A DNA stretch of 64,000 bases from Myxococcus sp046520405 (GCA_046520405.1 JBKGHI010000014.1:7786-71785); one strand, 5' to 3'. Shown: positions 38,901-47,593, counted from the stretch's first letter. The notes: a model not told the origin generated them from the sequence alone. Made by a program: numbers and translations.

Positions 38901-39482
38901 ATGTCGACGCCCGTGCCCGACCGTCTCCGCCTGCCCTTCCGCTTCGACATCGCTCCGCTCCAGCACGAGCTCGCGGCCCTGCCCGCCGAGGCGTGGGTTC
39001 CCCACTTCAACAAGCGCGAATACGAGGGCGAGTGGAGTGCCGTCCCCCTGCGTTCCATCGGCGGGCTGGAAGGCCGCATCTACCCGGACCCGACGGGCCG
39101 GGAGCGCTACGCGGACACACCGCTGCTGGCGCGCTGTCCGGCGTTCCACGCCGTCATGTCCACGTTCCAGTGTCCCATTGGCGCCGCGCGCCTGATGAAG
39201 CTCGCGGCCGGCGCGCGCATCCGCGAACACCGTGACTACAACCTGGGCTACGCGGACGGCGAGGTGCGCCTCCACGTCCCCATCACCACGCACCCCGACG
39301 TGGCCTTCTTCCTCGGCGGAGAGCGCGTCGTGCTCCAACCGGGCGAGTGCTGGTACCTGGATTTCAACCAGCCCCACCGGGTGGACAACCCGAGCGACAT
39401 CGACCGAGTCCACCTGGTGCTGGACTGTGACCTGAACGATTGGTTGCGGGACGTCTTCGCGGGAGCCGTGAATGGGCGCTGA
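38901..39482 (+). CDS. Aspartyl/asparaginyl beta-hydroxylase-family Fe(II)/2-oxoglutarate oxygenase
   Basis: A 193-residue protein from ATG 38901 (GAGGAGCACCGC upstream). It has the double-stranded beta-helix of the AspH family with iron ligands His110 and Asp112 in REHRDYNLG and His159 in QPHRVDN, plus conserved Arg residues nearby for 2-oxoglutarate. Family members hydroxylate the beta carbon of Asp or Asn in peptides, or free amino acids in natural-product routes. The stop overlaps the Nif11 gene by 11 bases, and a sulfotransferase follows, so a peptide substrate made by the neighbouring gene is the leading idea. Confidence 0.9.
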   Translation: MSTPVPDRLRLPFRFDIAPLQHELAALPAEAWVPHFNKREYEGEWSAVPLRSIGGLEGRIYPDPTGRERYADTPLLARCPAFHAVMSTFQCPIGAARLMKLAAGARIREHRDYNLGYADGEVRLHVPITTHPDVAFFLGGERVVLQPGECWYLDFNQPHRVDNPSDIDRVHLVLDCDLNDWLRDVFAGAVNGR

Positions 39483-39678
39483 GGCCTTCGAGCGCTTTCG
39501 TGTCCGCGTCCTGGAGGACGCCGCGCTTCAGGACGCGCTGCGGGACACGCCGGACACGGCGGCCTTCGTGGCTCGCGCCATCGAACTGGGAGCGGCGAAC
39601 TGTTTCCACTTCACGGCCGAGGACATCCACGAAGCCATGCGCGCCGCCCGCAGGGCCTGGCGGGAGCGGTGGATATGA
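39472..39678 (+). CDS. Nif11-domain small protein, possible RiPP precursor or carrier
   Basis: A 68-residue protein. Residues about 3-60 follow the Nif11 pattern: EAFERFRVRVLEDAALQ, a helix break at TPDTAAFVARAIELG, and HFTAEDIHEAMRAA. Nif11 domains serve as leader peptides of ribosomally made natural products or as small carrier-like folds. Only about nine residues (RRAWRERWI) follow and there is no Gly-Gly or Gly-Ala cleavage motif, so a classic core peptide is missing. The start overlaps the hydroxylase end, and the stop overlaps the sulfotransferase start (ATGA). It is either a non-standard precursor or a helper that presents a substrate. Confidence 0.75.
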   Translation: MGAEAFERFRVRVLEDAALQDALRDTPDTAAFVARAIELGAANCFHFTAEDIHEAMRAARRAWRERWI

Positions 39679-40667
39679 CGCCGCAGTTGGATGGCTGGGT
39701 GCCCGCGCGAATCCACGTGGATGCCGGGCAGCTCCGCGTGGACTGGTGCCACATGGGGGCCCAGCGCTACACGGACCCGTTCTTCGACGAGACGCTGGAG
39801 CGGCGGCTCCGCCACCCGTTCGCCCTGCTCTTCCGGCACCAGACGTCCATGGACGCGCTGGTGGCGCGACAGGCGCGGAAGCCGGGGCTACCGGTGCGAG
39901 GGCTCGTCTTCCACATGTCCCGGTGCGGCTCCACGCTGGTAGCCCAGCTCCTGGCCGCCCTGCCCCGACACATCATGCTGTCCGAGGCCGGCCCCGTGGA
40001 CACGGTGCTGCGCGCGCACCAGCACCTGCCGGGCGTCACGGACGCGCAACGGATTGAATGGCTGCGCGCGGTGGTGGGCGCGCTGGGACAGCAGCGCCAT
40101 CCAGAGGAGCGCGCGGTGTTCCTCAAGTTGGACGCGTGGCACGTGCTGGAGCTTCCGTTGCTCCAGCGAGCCTTCCCCGGTGTGCCGTGGATGTTCCTCT
40201 ATCGAGATCCGGTGGAGGTCATGGCGTCCCACCAGAACCACCGGGGCGCACACATGCTGCCGGGCCTTCTCAACCCCGCGCACCTGGGCCTGGAGCCCGG
40301 GCAGTTGGAAGGCATGCCCCTGGATGAATATGGAGCGCGCGTCCTCGCGGCCATCTGTGAGGCGGGGCTGCGGGGCTATCGCGAGAAGTCAGGCGCTGCG
40401 CGGCTGCTGGACTACCGGCAGCTCCAGCCCGAGGGCCCGCGGGTCCTCACGGAGCTGTTCGGTCTGGAGCTGACGCCCGAGGACATACCGCGACTGCGCG
40501 ACGTCCTGGAGCGGAACGCGAAGAACCCCGTGCTGCCCTTCGAGGATGACACGGAGGAGAAAGCCCGCCGCGTCACCTCGCACGGGCGAGCCCTGGCGGA
40601 GCAATGGGGCCGGCCCATTCATGACGCACTGGAAGCGGAACGGCTGAGGACCGCTCACGAGCCGTAA
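39675..40667 (+). CDS. Sulfotransferase-family protein
   Basis: A 330-residue protein from ATG 39675, coupled by ATGA to the Nif11 gene. It has a PAPS-binding P-loop-like motif (VFHMSRCGSTLVAQLLAAL, about residues 75-93) and the later strand-helix FLYRDPVEVMASHQ that contacts the 3'-phosphate of PAPS. Proteins of this class transfer sulfate to hydroxyl or amine groups. Fixed linkage to a beta-hydroxylase and a small Nif11 protein suggests sequential hydroxylation and sulfation of one substrate. The substrate is unknown. The N-terminal 70 residues are unlike typical sulfotransferases and may recognise the Nif11 partner. Confidence 0.85.
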   Translation: MTPQLDGWVPARIHVDAGQLRVDWCHMGAQRYTDPFFDETLERRLRHPFALLFRHQTSMDALVARQARKPGLPVRGLVFHMSRCGSTLVAQLLAALPRHIMLSEAGPVDTVLRAHQHLPGVTDAQRIEWLRAVVGALGQQRHPEERAVFLKLDAWHVLELPLLQRAFPGVPWMFLYRDPVEVMASHQNHRGAHMLPGLLNPAHLGLEPGQLEGMPLDEYGARVLAAICEAGLRGYREKSGAARLLDYRQLQPEGPRVLTELFGLELTPEDIPRLRDVLERNAKNPVLPFEDDTEEKARRVTSHGRALAEQWGRPIHDALEAERLRTAHEP

Positions 40668-40690
40668 ACCGCCGGACCGAACACCTGGGC

Positions 40691-41191
40691 TCAGTACCGC
40701 CGCCGAGCCACGACGGCGTCCTGGATGAGCCCCGCCAGCAGGCCGATGGACTTCGGGTCCTTGCTCGCGCGCACGCGCCACGCACCGGCGCGGGTATGCA
40801 GCACCAACCGGTACGAGTCCTCGGCGAGCACCAGTCGCGCGATGCAGCCGAAGATGACCATGACGACGGCAATCAGCGCGGCCTCGTAGACGCCCTTCCC
40901 CGTGGTGCTGGCGACGGACAGGGCGGACAGGGCCGGCAGGCCCACGCTCATGCTCAGCCCCAGCGTGGCCAAGACCGGCACCATCCTCGGCGAGCGCCGC
41001 ACCGACTCCACCCGCTGCACATCCGCGAGCAGCAGCGTCCTGCCCCGGGCGACCACGCGCTCCGTGGTGACGCGCAGGCCGCTGTCCTGGAACAGCGGCA
41101 CTTCGGAAGGAGGAGCGGGCGGCGCCAGGACGGGGCGGTCCGGAAACGCGGGAGTGGCGGGCACCGCGGACACGGCGAGGGGCTCAATCAT
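40691..41191 (-). CDS. DUF6232-like membrane protein, second copy
   Basis: A 166-residue protein: an Ala/Pro-rich start, a short sheet (LFQDSGLRVTTERVVARGRTLLLADVQRVE), two membrane helices and a cytoplasmic tail (YRLVLHTRAGAWRVRASKDP). It shares the layout and the VTT-R-VV...G-RT pattern of the protein at 9674-10222. ATG 41191 overlaps the end of the pseudo-receiver gene by 8 bases, so the two are coupled. Function unknown. Confidence 0.65.
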   Translation of the reverse strand: MIEPLAVSAVPATPAFPDRPVLAPPAPPSEVPLFQDSGLRVTTERVVARGRTLLLADVQRVESVRRSPRMVPVLATLGLSMSVGLPALSALSVASTTGKGVYEAALIAVVMVIFGCIARLVLAEDSYRLVLHTRAGAWRVRASKDPKSIGLLAGLIQDAVVARRRY

Positions 41192-41597
41192 GGGGTGACT
41201 CGGAAGTCGGCGGCACGGCCCCGCCGGGAGAGATGAACACGGAACTCGGATGACCTGGGACGTGGGCCAGCAACACCCGGCGCAGCTCACCCAGCGGGCG
41301 GCCCAGCGCGAAGCAGTCGCGGGCACCCAGCCGCAGGGCGAGTCCCACCAGCCGCTCATCGGCGAAAGGCACCAGCACGATGATGGGCTCGTGGGGGGCA
41401 AGCTCCCGGGCGCGCTGAAGCTGACGCTGGAGCCCCTCACCCCGCTCGACGTGGACGAGCACGAGGTCCGGCCGTCCACCCGTGGGTGCGCTCAGCTCCA
41501 ACGCGATGCCCAGCTCGGCCAGCACGTCCATGAGGAGCGAGCCGAGCGACGCATCTCCTCCGAGCAGGAGGGCACGGGCAATGGACGAGGACTTCAC
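41184..41597 (-). CDS. Degenerate receiver (pseudo-receiver) protein
   Basis: A 137-residue protein with the alternating beta/alpha pattern of a receiver (ARALLLGGDASLGSLLMDVLAELG; DLVLVHVERG; EPIIVLVPFAD; ALGRPLGELRRVL). The acidic pocket is GD, the acceptor Asp position is His (LVHV), the switch Thr is Pro and the Lys is replaced by Arg, so it should not be phosphorylated. It is coupled to the DUF6232-like gene. A possible sigma-54 element (GGGCAT, 5 bases, TTGC; minus strand 41625-41611) lies just ahead, but the start codon would fall almost at the transcript start, so it is doubtful. Confidence 0.6.
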   Translation of the reverse strand: MKSSSIARALLLGGDASLGSLLMDVLAELGIALELSAPTGGRPDLVLVHVERGEGLQRQLQRARELAPHEPIIVLVPFADERLVGLALRLGARDCFALGRPLGELRRVLLAHVPGHPSSVFISPGGAVPPTSESPHD

Positions 41598-41718
41598 GTT
41601 GCAACATCAAGCAATGCCCATGCCCACGGGCTCCGCCCTGAGAGTCCCCGCGGCCCCTGGGCGAACCGTTGCATCACGCCATGCGGCCATGGCGGATTAC
41701 CACGGTGCTCCGGGCGCC

Positions 41719-43077
41719 CTACCCGCGCTCGCGCTCACGGCGGTGGATGGTGGACACATCGATGCCGAGCACCTCCGCCGCGCGCGTCTTGTTCCCGCCG
41801 CAGCGTGTCACCATCCAGGTGATGTACTCCGCCTCCAGCCGCCGCAGCGGCCACAGGGCGTGCTGCGCCATCACCAGCGGCTGCACTTCCGGTGACTCAG
41901 GTGGCAGGTGTGGGCGCAGCTCCTCCAGCCCCACGACCTCGCTCGTCACCATCACCGCGAGCCGCTCTATCAGGTTCTCCAGCTCGCGCACGTTTCCCGG
42001 CCACGGCAAGGTCGCCAGCGCGGCCACCGCTTCTGGAGACAGCGACTGCATCCGGGCGCGCGGGTTGCGAGCCCGGGCGCGGGCCGTGAAGTGCTCCACC
42101 AGCAAGGGGATGTCCTCGCGCCGCTCCGACAGCGGAGGTAACAGGAGCGTGACGACGTTCAGCCGGTAGAAGAGGTCCGCGCGGAAGCGGCCCTCGCGCA
42201 CCCGGGCATCCAGGTCCTGGTGGGTGGCGGCGATGACGCGCACGTCCACGGTGCGGCTGCCATCGGCGCCCACCGCGCGCACCTCCCCGTCCTCCAGGAC
42301 GCGCAGCAGGCGGGCCTGGAGCTCCACCGGCATGTCGCCAATCTCGTCGAGGAACAGCGTGCCGCCGTCCGCCTCCACGAAGAGGCCCCGCCGGGCGTGG
42401 GTGGCGCCGGTGAAGGCGCCCTTGAGGTGGCCGAACAGCTCGCTCTCCAGCAGGTCGTGCGGCAGCGCGGTGCAGTTGATGGCCACGAACGGCCCGGAGG
42501 CCCGAGGCCCCTGGAAGTGCAGCGCGCGGGCCACCAGCTCCTTGCCCGTGCCGCTCGGTCCCCGCAGCAACACCGCCGCCTGGGCATGGGCGACGCGGTC
42601 GATGAGTTCGTAGAGGTGGAGCATCGCCGCGCTGCGGCCCACCAGCGCGCCCAGCCCGCTGCGTTCGGTGGCGGCCCGCCGCAGCACCCGGTTCTCCGCC
42701 TGGAGCCGGCGCTCCTTGAACGCGCGCTCCAGGAAGAGCAGCACCTCGTCCAGCCGGAAGGGCTTGGTGAAGTAGTGGTACGCGCCGCGCCGCATCGCCT
42801 CCACGGCGCTCTCCACGCCGCCAAAGGCCGTCATCATCAACACGGGAATCTCCGCGTTGTGCGCCCGCACGGCCTCCAGCACGTCCAGGCCGTCCACGCC
42901 TTCCATGCGCAAGTCACACAACACGGCGTCGTACACCTGCGCGCGCACCATCCGGATGGCCTCTTCCCCGCCCGTGGCCAGGTCCACGACATAGCCCGCG
43001 TCCGTGAGGGGCTCGCGCAGCATGAGGCCCATCTCCACGTGGTCGTCGACGACCAGGATGCGTCCTTCAACCGACAT
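41719..43077 (-). CDS. NtrC-family sigma-54-dependent response regulator
   Basis: A 452-residue protein: receiver (D11-D12, acceptor D55 in LCDLRMEG, Lys in FTKPF), AAA+ domain with Walker A GPSGTGKE, GAFTGAT loop and Walker B GGTLFLDEIGD, and a C-terminal Fis-type helix-turn-helix (TRAAEVLGIDVSTIHRRERERG). ATG 43077 starts the receiver and overlaps the kinase stop by 11 bases. It should activate sigma-54 promoters in response to the kinase upstream. Unlike the activator at 21802, it is intact. Confidence 0.95.
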   Translation of the reverse strand: MSVEGRILVVDDHVEMGLMLREPLTDAGYVVDLATGGEEAIRMVRAQVYDAVLCDLRMEGVDGLDVLEAVRAHNAEIPVLMMTAFGGVESAVEAMRRGAYHYFTKPFRLDEVLLFLERAFKERRLQAENRVLRRAATERSGLGALVGRSAAMLHLYELIDRVAHAQAAVLLRGPSGTGKELVARALHFQGPRASGPFVAINCTALPHDLLESELFGHLKGAFTGATHARRGLFVEADGGTLFLDEIGDMPVELQARLLRVLEDGEVRAVGADGSRTVDVRVIAATHQDLDARVREGRFRADLFYRLNVVTLLLPPLSERREDIPLLVEHFTARARARNPRARMQSLSPEAVAALATLPWPGNVRELENLIERLAVMVTSEVVGLEELRPHLPPESPEVQPLVMAQHALWPLRRLEAEYITWMVTRCGGNKTRAAEVLGIDVSTIHRRERERG

Positions 43078-45175
43078 ACCGCTCCTCCGCGCTGGGCTTC
43101 GCGACGGGCCAGAACACGGTGACGCAGGTGCCCCGCCCCTCCTCGCTCTCCAGCTCCAGCCGGCCACCATGGTTGCGCACGACGTGGGCCACCATCGTCA
43201 GGCCCAACCCCGTGCCCTGTCCCCGCTTCTTGGTGGTGAAGAAGGGGTCGAAGACTTGATTGAGATGCTCGCGGGGAATGCCACAGCCGTCGTCGCGGAC
43301 GGTGAGCGCCATCAAGCCCCACGGCTCCGACTCCGGGAGCGCCGCGCTCAGCGTCACCTGCCCGCCCTCGCCACACGCATGACAGGCGTTGAGCGCCAGA
43401 TTCACCAGCACCTGCTCGAGCTGGTCCGGGTCCGCCGCCAGCGGCGGCAGCGACTCCGGCACCGTCACCTCGAAGCGCACCCCGCGCCGCTCCACCTCCA
43501 TGCGCAGCAGCTCCTGGACATCGCGGAGGATGACGTTCAGCGGCACCGGCCGCACCGCCGTGGGCTGGAGGCGTGAGAAGTCCAGGAGCTGCCGCAGCGT
43601 GCGGCTCACCCGGTCAATCTGCTCGATGATGACGGCGATGCCGGGGCCCTGGGGGTGCTCCTTCCCCAGCTTGCTCAGCACGTACTCCGCGCGCCCGCGC
43701 ACCACGCCCAGGGGCGTTCCAATCTCGTGCGCGATGCCAGCGGCGAGCACCCCCACCGTGGCCAGCTTCTCCGCGCGGAGCAACTGCGTCTCCAGCGCGC
43801 GCACGTTGCTCAAGTCCTCCACCACCAGCAGCGTCTGGACCTCCGGGTGACGCGCCTCCAGCGGCACGGCGTGGAGGTTGAACCGGCCCTCTTCGCCGAA
43901 CAGCACCAGCGTCTCACCCAGGATGCTGTGGGCGCGCGACTCACCGGCGGCGGCCGCCACCAGGGCGCGAATCCGCGACACCACCGGGGCGGGCGCCTGG
44001 GGAAACGCCGTCTCCAGCGGCGCGCCAATGGCGTCCGGTGGCATGCGCGTGCGCAGCACCTGATTCACCGCGCTGATGCGCCCGTCCACCGTGAGCGCCA
44101 GGACACCCGAGGGAATGTGGTCGAGAATCTTCTGCGTCTTGTCGTGCAGGTGCGCCAACTGGTCCGCGTGCTGGCGGCTCTCCCGCAGCGCCCCGGCGCG
44201 CCGCTGCGCCAGCACCACGTACACGGCGAACGTCACCAGGAAGAGCGCCACCAGCAACGCCGCGGCCAGCAGGCGCCAGATGAGCGCCTGCTGATGCGCG
44301 CGCAGCGTCGCGGTGGACACCAGCGTGGCCGCGGACCAGTGACTGCCACCTCGAACGCGGATGGGGGTGAAGACGGCGATGGCCTCCGAGCGCCCCAGGC
44401 CCAGCCGCTCCGCCTCCTCCGCGCGCAGGGGCAGCGAGCCGCGCTCCCCCTCGCGCATGCGCGCGACCAGCTCCCGGAAGCCCGGCACCAGCGAGCCCTC
44501 CACCTCAAGCCTCTTGAACCAGTCCGCCAGCGTGGCGTCCGTGGCGGTGGTCGGCAGGCCATGCGCGCCCAGCAACAACAGCCGCGCATCCGGGTCCGAC
44601 GTGACGATGCGCAGCGGCGTGAAGAAGGACGCCGTGTCCACCAGCACCGCCACCGCGCCCGAGAGCCGGCCATCGTCATCCACGGGCAGCGCGGTGGCCA
44701 TGACGCGCAACGAATCCGAGCCCTCATCCACCACCGGCGGCGACATGGTGACATCCCCCGGGGGACGCAGCAGCGCGCGCCGGGCCACCTCGGCCATCTG
44801 CGCCAACACCGGAGCCCGCGCCACCTGCTTGCCCATGCGCCGGTCCAGCATGCGCAGCCACTCCTTGCCACTGGCGTCGTAGGCGATGATGACCTTGTAC
44901 TGGCCCACCGCCTCCAACAGGGCGCGCATCTCGCGCCGGTGCTCCGCCAGGGTGCCGGGCTGGGACATCAGCTCGCCGGCGAAGCGCAGGTCCTCCGCCA
45001 CGTCCTCCAGCGTCTCCGCCACCCCGCGTGTGGCCTCGTCGAGCTGGGCCTGGCGCTCCACCGCGAACTGCCGCGTCTGGGCCTCCCGGTTGCGCTCCAA
45101 CAGGGTGAAAACCCCCACCCCCACCGTGGTGAGGGCGACACAGAGCAGCAGGATGGGAACGAGCGCGTACCGCAT
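43067..45175 (-). CDS. Membrane sensor histidine kinase with Cache-like and PAS domains
   Basis: A 702-residue kinase: a membrane helix at about 5-27, a periplasmic Cache-type domain (about 30-300, with YKVIIAYDASGKEWLRMLDRR), a second helix at about 303-327, PAS (about 345-450, ILDHIPSGVLALTVDGRISAVN), HisKA with acceptor His483 (GIAHEIGTPLG) and an HATPase domain (NLALNACHACGEGG, DDGCGIPREHL, GQGTGLGLTMV). It forms a pair with the NtrC-type regulator. The extracellular ligand is unknown. It is divergent from the aib operon, sharing a 150-bp intergenic region that holds the AibR operator. Confidence 0.93.
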   Translation of the reverse strand: MRYALVPILLLCVALTTVGVGVFTLLERNREAQTRQFAVERQAQLDEATRGVAETLEDVAEDLRFAGELMSQPGTLAEHRREMRALLEAVGQYKVIIAYDASGKEWLRMLDRRMGKQVARAPVLAQMAEVARRALLRPPGDVTMSPPVVDEGSDSLRVMATALPVDDDGRLSGAVAVLVDTASFFTPLRIVTSDPDARLLLLGAHGLPTTATDATLADWFKRLEVEGSLVPGFRELVARMREGERGSLPLRAEEAERLGLGRSEAIAVFTPIRVRGGSHWSAATLVSTATLRAHQQALIWRLLAAALLVALFLVTFAVYVVLAQRRAGALRESRQHADQLAHLHDKTQKILDHIPSGVLALTVDGRISAVNQVLRTRMPPDAIGAPLETAFPQAPAPVVSRIRALVAAAAGESRAHSILGETLVLFGEEGRFNLHAVPLEARHPEVQTLLVVEDLSNVRALETQLLRAEKLATVGVLAAGIAHEIGTPLGVVRGRAEYVLSKLGKEHPQGPGIAVIIEQIDRVSRTLRQLLDFSRLQPTAVRPVPLNVILRDVQELLRMEVERRGVRFEVTVPESLPPLAADPDQLEQVLVNLALNACHACGEGGQVTLSAALPESEPWGLMALTVRDDGCGIPREHLNQVFDPFFTTKKRGQGTGLGLTMVAHVVRNHGGRLELESEEGRGTCVTVFWPVAKPSAEERYVG

Positions 45176-45267
45176 GGCCCCGGGAGTCTAATCCCCACGA
45201 GGTCCCCAACCCCTTGAAATAGCAGGGAAATCAGGAGGCCCGCCGGGCAAGGGGCCAACTTTGGCGA

Positions 45268-45310
45268 TTGACACTCCGCGTCGAGCGCTGCTACCTACCG
45301 GTCGGTAGGT
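45268..45310 (+). promoter_or_regulatory. aib operon promoter with AibR operator
   Basis: TTGACA (45268-45273), a 17-base spacer, then CTACCT (45291-45296) form a sigma-70-type promoter. Over the -10 lies a perfect inverted repeat: ACCTACCG (45293-45300), 2 bases, CGGTAGGT (45303-45310). Such CCTACCG palindromes are typical TetR-family operators. AibR of M. xanthus is known to repress this operon and to respond to isovaleryl-CoA. A GAGGAGGAGC ribosome site precedes ATG 45329. Confidence 0.8.
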
Positions 45311-45328
45311 TCCAGAGGAGGAGCAGAC

Positions 45329-46015
45329 ATGACGAACGCTGGAGGACGGAAGCCGGACGAGGGCGAGCGCTACCGAGCCATCCTGGAGACGGCAGCTCGG
45401 CTCATCTGCGACCGGGGGTACGAGGGCACGTCGATGCAGGAGATCGCCGCCGCGTGCCGCATGACGAAGGCGGGCCTCTACCACCACATCCAGAACAAGG
45501 AGCAGCTCCTCTTCGCCATCATGAACTACGGGATGGACCTGTTCGAGGAGCAGGTCCTCTCGCGCGTGCAGGACATCGCGAACCCGGTGGAGCGGCTCCG
45601 CGCGTGCATGCGCCACAACATCCTGCTGGTGACGCGGGGGTGGAGCAAGGAGGTCATCATCATCCTCCACGAGCACGCCACGCTCACCGGCGAGACGCGC
45701 GCCTTCATCGACGCCCGGAAGAAGAAGTACGTGGACTTCCTGGAGGAGGCCTTCGCGCAGGCCTCGCAGCAGGGCCTCATCCGCCCCGTGGACCCGACGG
45801 TGGGCGCCTTCTCGTTCCTGGGGATGGTGCTGTGGATCTACAAGTGGTTCAAGCCGGACGGGCGCCTCACGGACGAGCAGATCGCCGACGGCATGGTGGA
45901 CATGCTGTTCCCGCCCCTCGCCGCCGCCGGTGACGCCTCCGGACAGGGGGGCGCCTCCCCGCTGCGCATGGTGCCTCGCGCATCGGCCACCGGCACCGAT
46001 TCGGAGGACGCATGA
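45329..46015 (+). CDS. aibR: AibR, TetR-family repressor of alternative isovaleryl-CoA synthesis
   Basis: A 228-residue TetR protein with an N-terminal helix-turn-helix (ICDRGYEGTSMQEIAAACRMTKAGLYHHIQNKEQLLFAI) and a helical ligand-binding domain. It is the first gene of a five-gene set in the order known from M. xanthus (aibR, aibA, aibB, aibC, mvaS). The overlapping -10/operator palindrome upstream implies autoregulation. In the known system isovaleryl-CoA bound by AibR sets expression according to leucine supply. The stop overlaps the aibA start as ATGA. Confidence 0.9.
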   Translation: MTNAGGRKPDEGERYRAILETAARLICDRGYEGTSMQEIAAACRMTKAGLYHHIQNKEQLLFAIMNYGMDLFEEQVLSRVQDIANPVERLRACMRHNILLVTRGWSKEVIIILHEHATLTGETRAFIDARKKKYVDFLEEAFAQASQQGLIRPVDPTVGAFSFLGMVLWIYKWFKPDGRLTDEQIADGMVDMLFPPLAAAGDASGQGGASPLRMVPRASATGTDSEDA

Positions 46016-46809
46016 AGACGGCGCGCTGGTGTTCGCTGGAGGAGGCGGTGGCCTCCATTCCGGATGGCGCGTCGCTGGCCACCGGCGGCTTCATGCTGGG
46101 CCGCGCGCCCATGGCGCTGGTGATGGAGATCATCGCCCAGGGCAAGCGCGACCTGGGCCTCATCTCCCTGCCCAACCCGCTGCCCGCGGAGCTCCTCGTC
46201 GCCGGGGGCTGCCTGGGCACGCTGGAGATTGCCTTTGGCGCGCTGAGCCTCCAGGGCCGCGTGCGGCCCATGCCCTGCCTCAAGCGGGCCATGGAGCAAG
46301 GCACGCTTTCCTGGCGTGAACATGACGGCTACCGCGTCGTCCAGCGGCTGCGCGCCGCGTCCATGGGGCTGCCCTTCATCCCCGCGCCGGACGCGGAGGT
46401 GTCCGGACTTGCGCAGTCGGAGCCGCCGCCCACGGTGGAGGACCCCTTCACCGGCCAGCGCGTGGCGGTGGAGCCGGCCTTCTATCCGGACGTGGCGTTG
46501 ATTCACGCGCGCGCCGCGGACGAGCGCGGCAACCTCTACATGGAGGACCCCACCACGGACCTGCTGGTGGCGGGCGCGGCGAAGCGGGTGATTGCCACGG
46601 TGGAGGAGCGGGTGGCGAAGCTGCCTCGCGCCACCCTGCCCGGCTTCCAGGTGGACCGCATCGTGCTGGCCCCCGGCGGCGCGCTGCCCACCGGCTGCGC
46701 GGGGCTCTACCCCCACGACGACGCGATGCTGGCCCGCTACCTGTCGCTGGCCGAGACGGGCCGCGAGGCGGAGTTCCTGGCGACGGTGCTGACGCGGAGG
46801 GCGGCATGA
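46012..46809 (+). CDS. aibA: AibA, 3-methylglutaconyl-CoA decarboxylase subunit A
   Basis: A 265-residue class I CoA-transferase alpha-subunit-like protein (IPDGASLATGGFMLGRAPMALV; glycine-rich loops; VERV-type late strand ATVEERVAKLPRATLPGFQVD). In M. xanthus AibA/AibB is a repurposed CoA-transferase that decarboxylates 3-methylglutaconyl-CoA to 3,3-dimethylacrylyl-CoA, on the path from HMG-CoA to isovaleryl-CoA. It is coupled by ATGA to both neighbours. Identification rests on sequence type plus the exact gene order. Confidence 0.9.
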   Translation: MKTARWCSLEEAVASIPDGASLATGGFMLGRAPMALVMEIIAQGKRDLGLISLPNPLPAELLVAGGCLGTLEIAFGALSLQGRVRPMPCLKRAMEQGTLSWREHDGYRVVQRLRAASMGLPFIPAPDAEVSGLAQSEPPPTVEDPFTGQRVAVEPAFYPDVALIHARAADERGNLYMEDPTTDLLVAGAAKRVIATVEERVAKLPRATLPGFQVDRIVLAPGGALPTGCAGLYPHDDAMLARYLSLAETGREAEFLATVLTRRAA

Positions 46810-47546
46810 GCGCGGCGCTGGACATCACCCCGGCGGAGACCGTGGTCTCCCTGCTGGCGCGACAGATTGATGACGGCGGCGTGGTGGCCACGGGCGTGGC
46901 GTCCCCGCTGGCCATCCTGGCCATCGCCGTGGCGCGGGCGACGCATGCGCCGGGCCTGACGTACCTGGCCTGCGTGGGCTCGCTGGACCCGGAGATTCCC
47001 ACGCTGCTGCCCTCCTCCGAGGACCTGGGCTACCTGGACGGCCGGTCCGCGGAGATCACCATCCCGGACCTGTTCGACCACGCGCGGCGCGGCCGGGTGG
47101 ACACCGTCTTCTTCGGCGCCGCCGAGGTGGATGCGGAAGGCCGCACCAACATGACGGCCAGCGGCAGCCTGGACAAGCCACGGACGAAGTTCCCCGGCGT
47201 GGCGGGCGCGGCGACGCTGCGTCAGTGGGTGCGCCGGCCCGTGTTGCTGGTGCCGCGCCAGTCGCGCCGCAACCTCGTGCCGGAGGTGCAGGTGGCCACC
47301 ACGCGCGACCCGCGCCGCCCGGTGACGCTCATCTCCGACCTGGGCGTGTTCGAGCTGGGCGCGTCCGGCGCACGGCTGCTGGCGCGCCACCCGTGGGCCT
47401 CGGAAGAGCGCATCGCGGAGCGCACGGGCTTCGCCTTCCAGGTCTCCGAAGCGCTGTCCGTCACCTCGCTGCCGGACGCCCGCACGGTGGCGGCCATTCG
47501 CGCCATCGACCCGCACGGCTACCGCGACGCGCTCGTCGGGGCCTGA
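46806..47546 (+). CDS. aibB: AibB, 3-methylglutaconyl-CoA decarboxylase subunit B
   Basis: A 246-residue class I CoA-transferase beta-subunit-like protein. The usual catalytic Glu of transferases is not in place. Instead Cys56 lies in LACVGSLDPE, matching the active-site Cys56 reported for AibB. The C-terminal half contains VTLISDLGVFEL and GFAFQVS, usual for the subunit. It forms the active site with AibA. Product 3,3-dimethylacrylyl-CoA goes to AibC. Confidence 0.9.
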   Translation: MSAALDITPAETVVSLLARQIDDGGVVATGVASPLAILAIAVARATHAPGLTYLACVGSLDPEIPTLLPSSEDLGYLDGRSAEITIPDLFDHARRGRVDTVFFGAAEVDAEGRTNMTASGSLDKPRTKFPGVAGAATLRQWVRRPVLLVPRQSRRNLVPEVQVATTRDPRRPVTLISDLGVFELGASGARLLARHPWASEERIAERTGFAFQVSEALSVTSLPDARTVAAIRAIDPHGYRDALVGA

Positions 47547-47593
47547 GCAGACCCGTTCCCTTTCCTGACCTTGAGATGCATGGAGGCCCCCAG

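Noticed and set aside
38862..39195. Read-through of the GGDEF gene to 39195
   Set aside because: After the break near 38735 that frame is Arg/Pro/Ser-rich and overlaps the hydroxylase gene. The alternative frame completes a normal GGDEF C-terminus and stops at 38861.
41611..41625. GGGCAT-N5-TTGC on the minus strand as a sigma-54 promoter for the pseudo-receiver gene
   Set aside because: Only four of six -24 bases match, and the transcript would begin about two bases before the start codon. Mentioned in the gene entry but not called.
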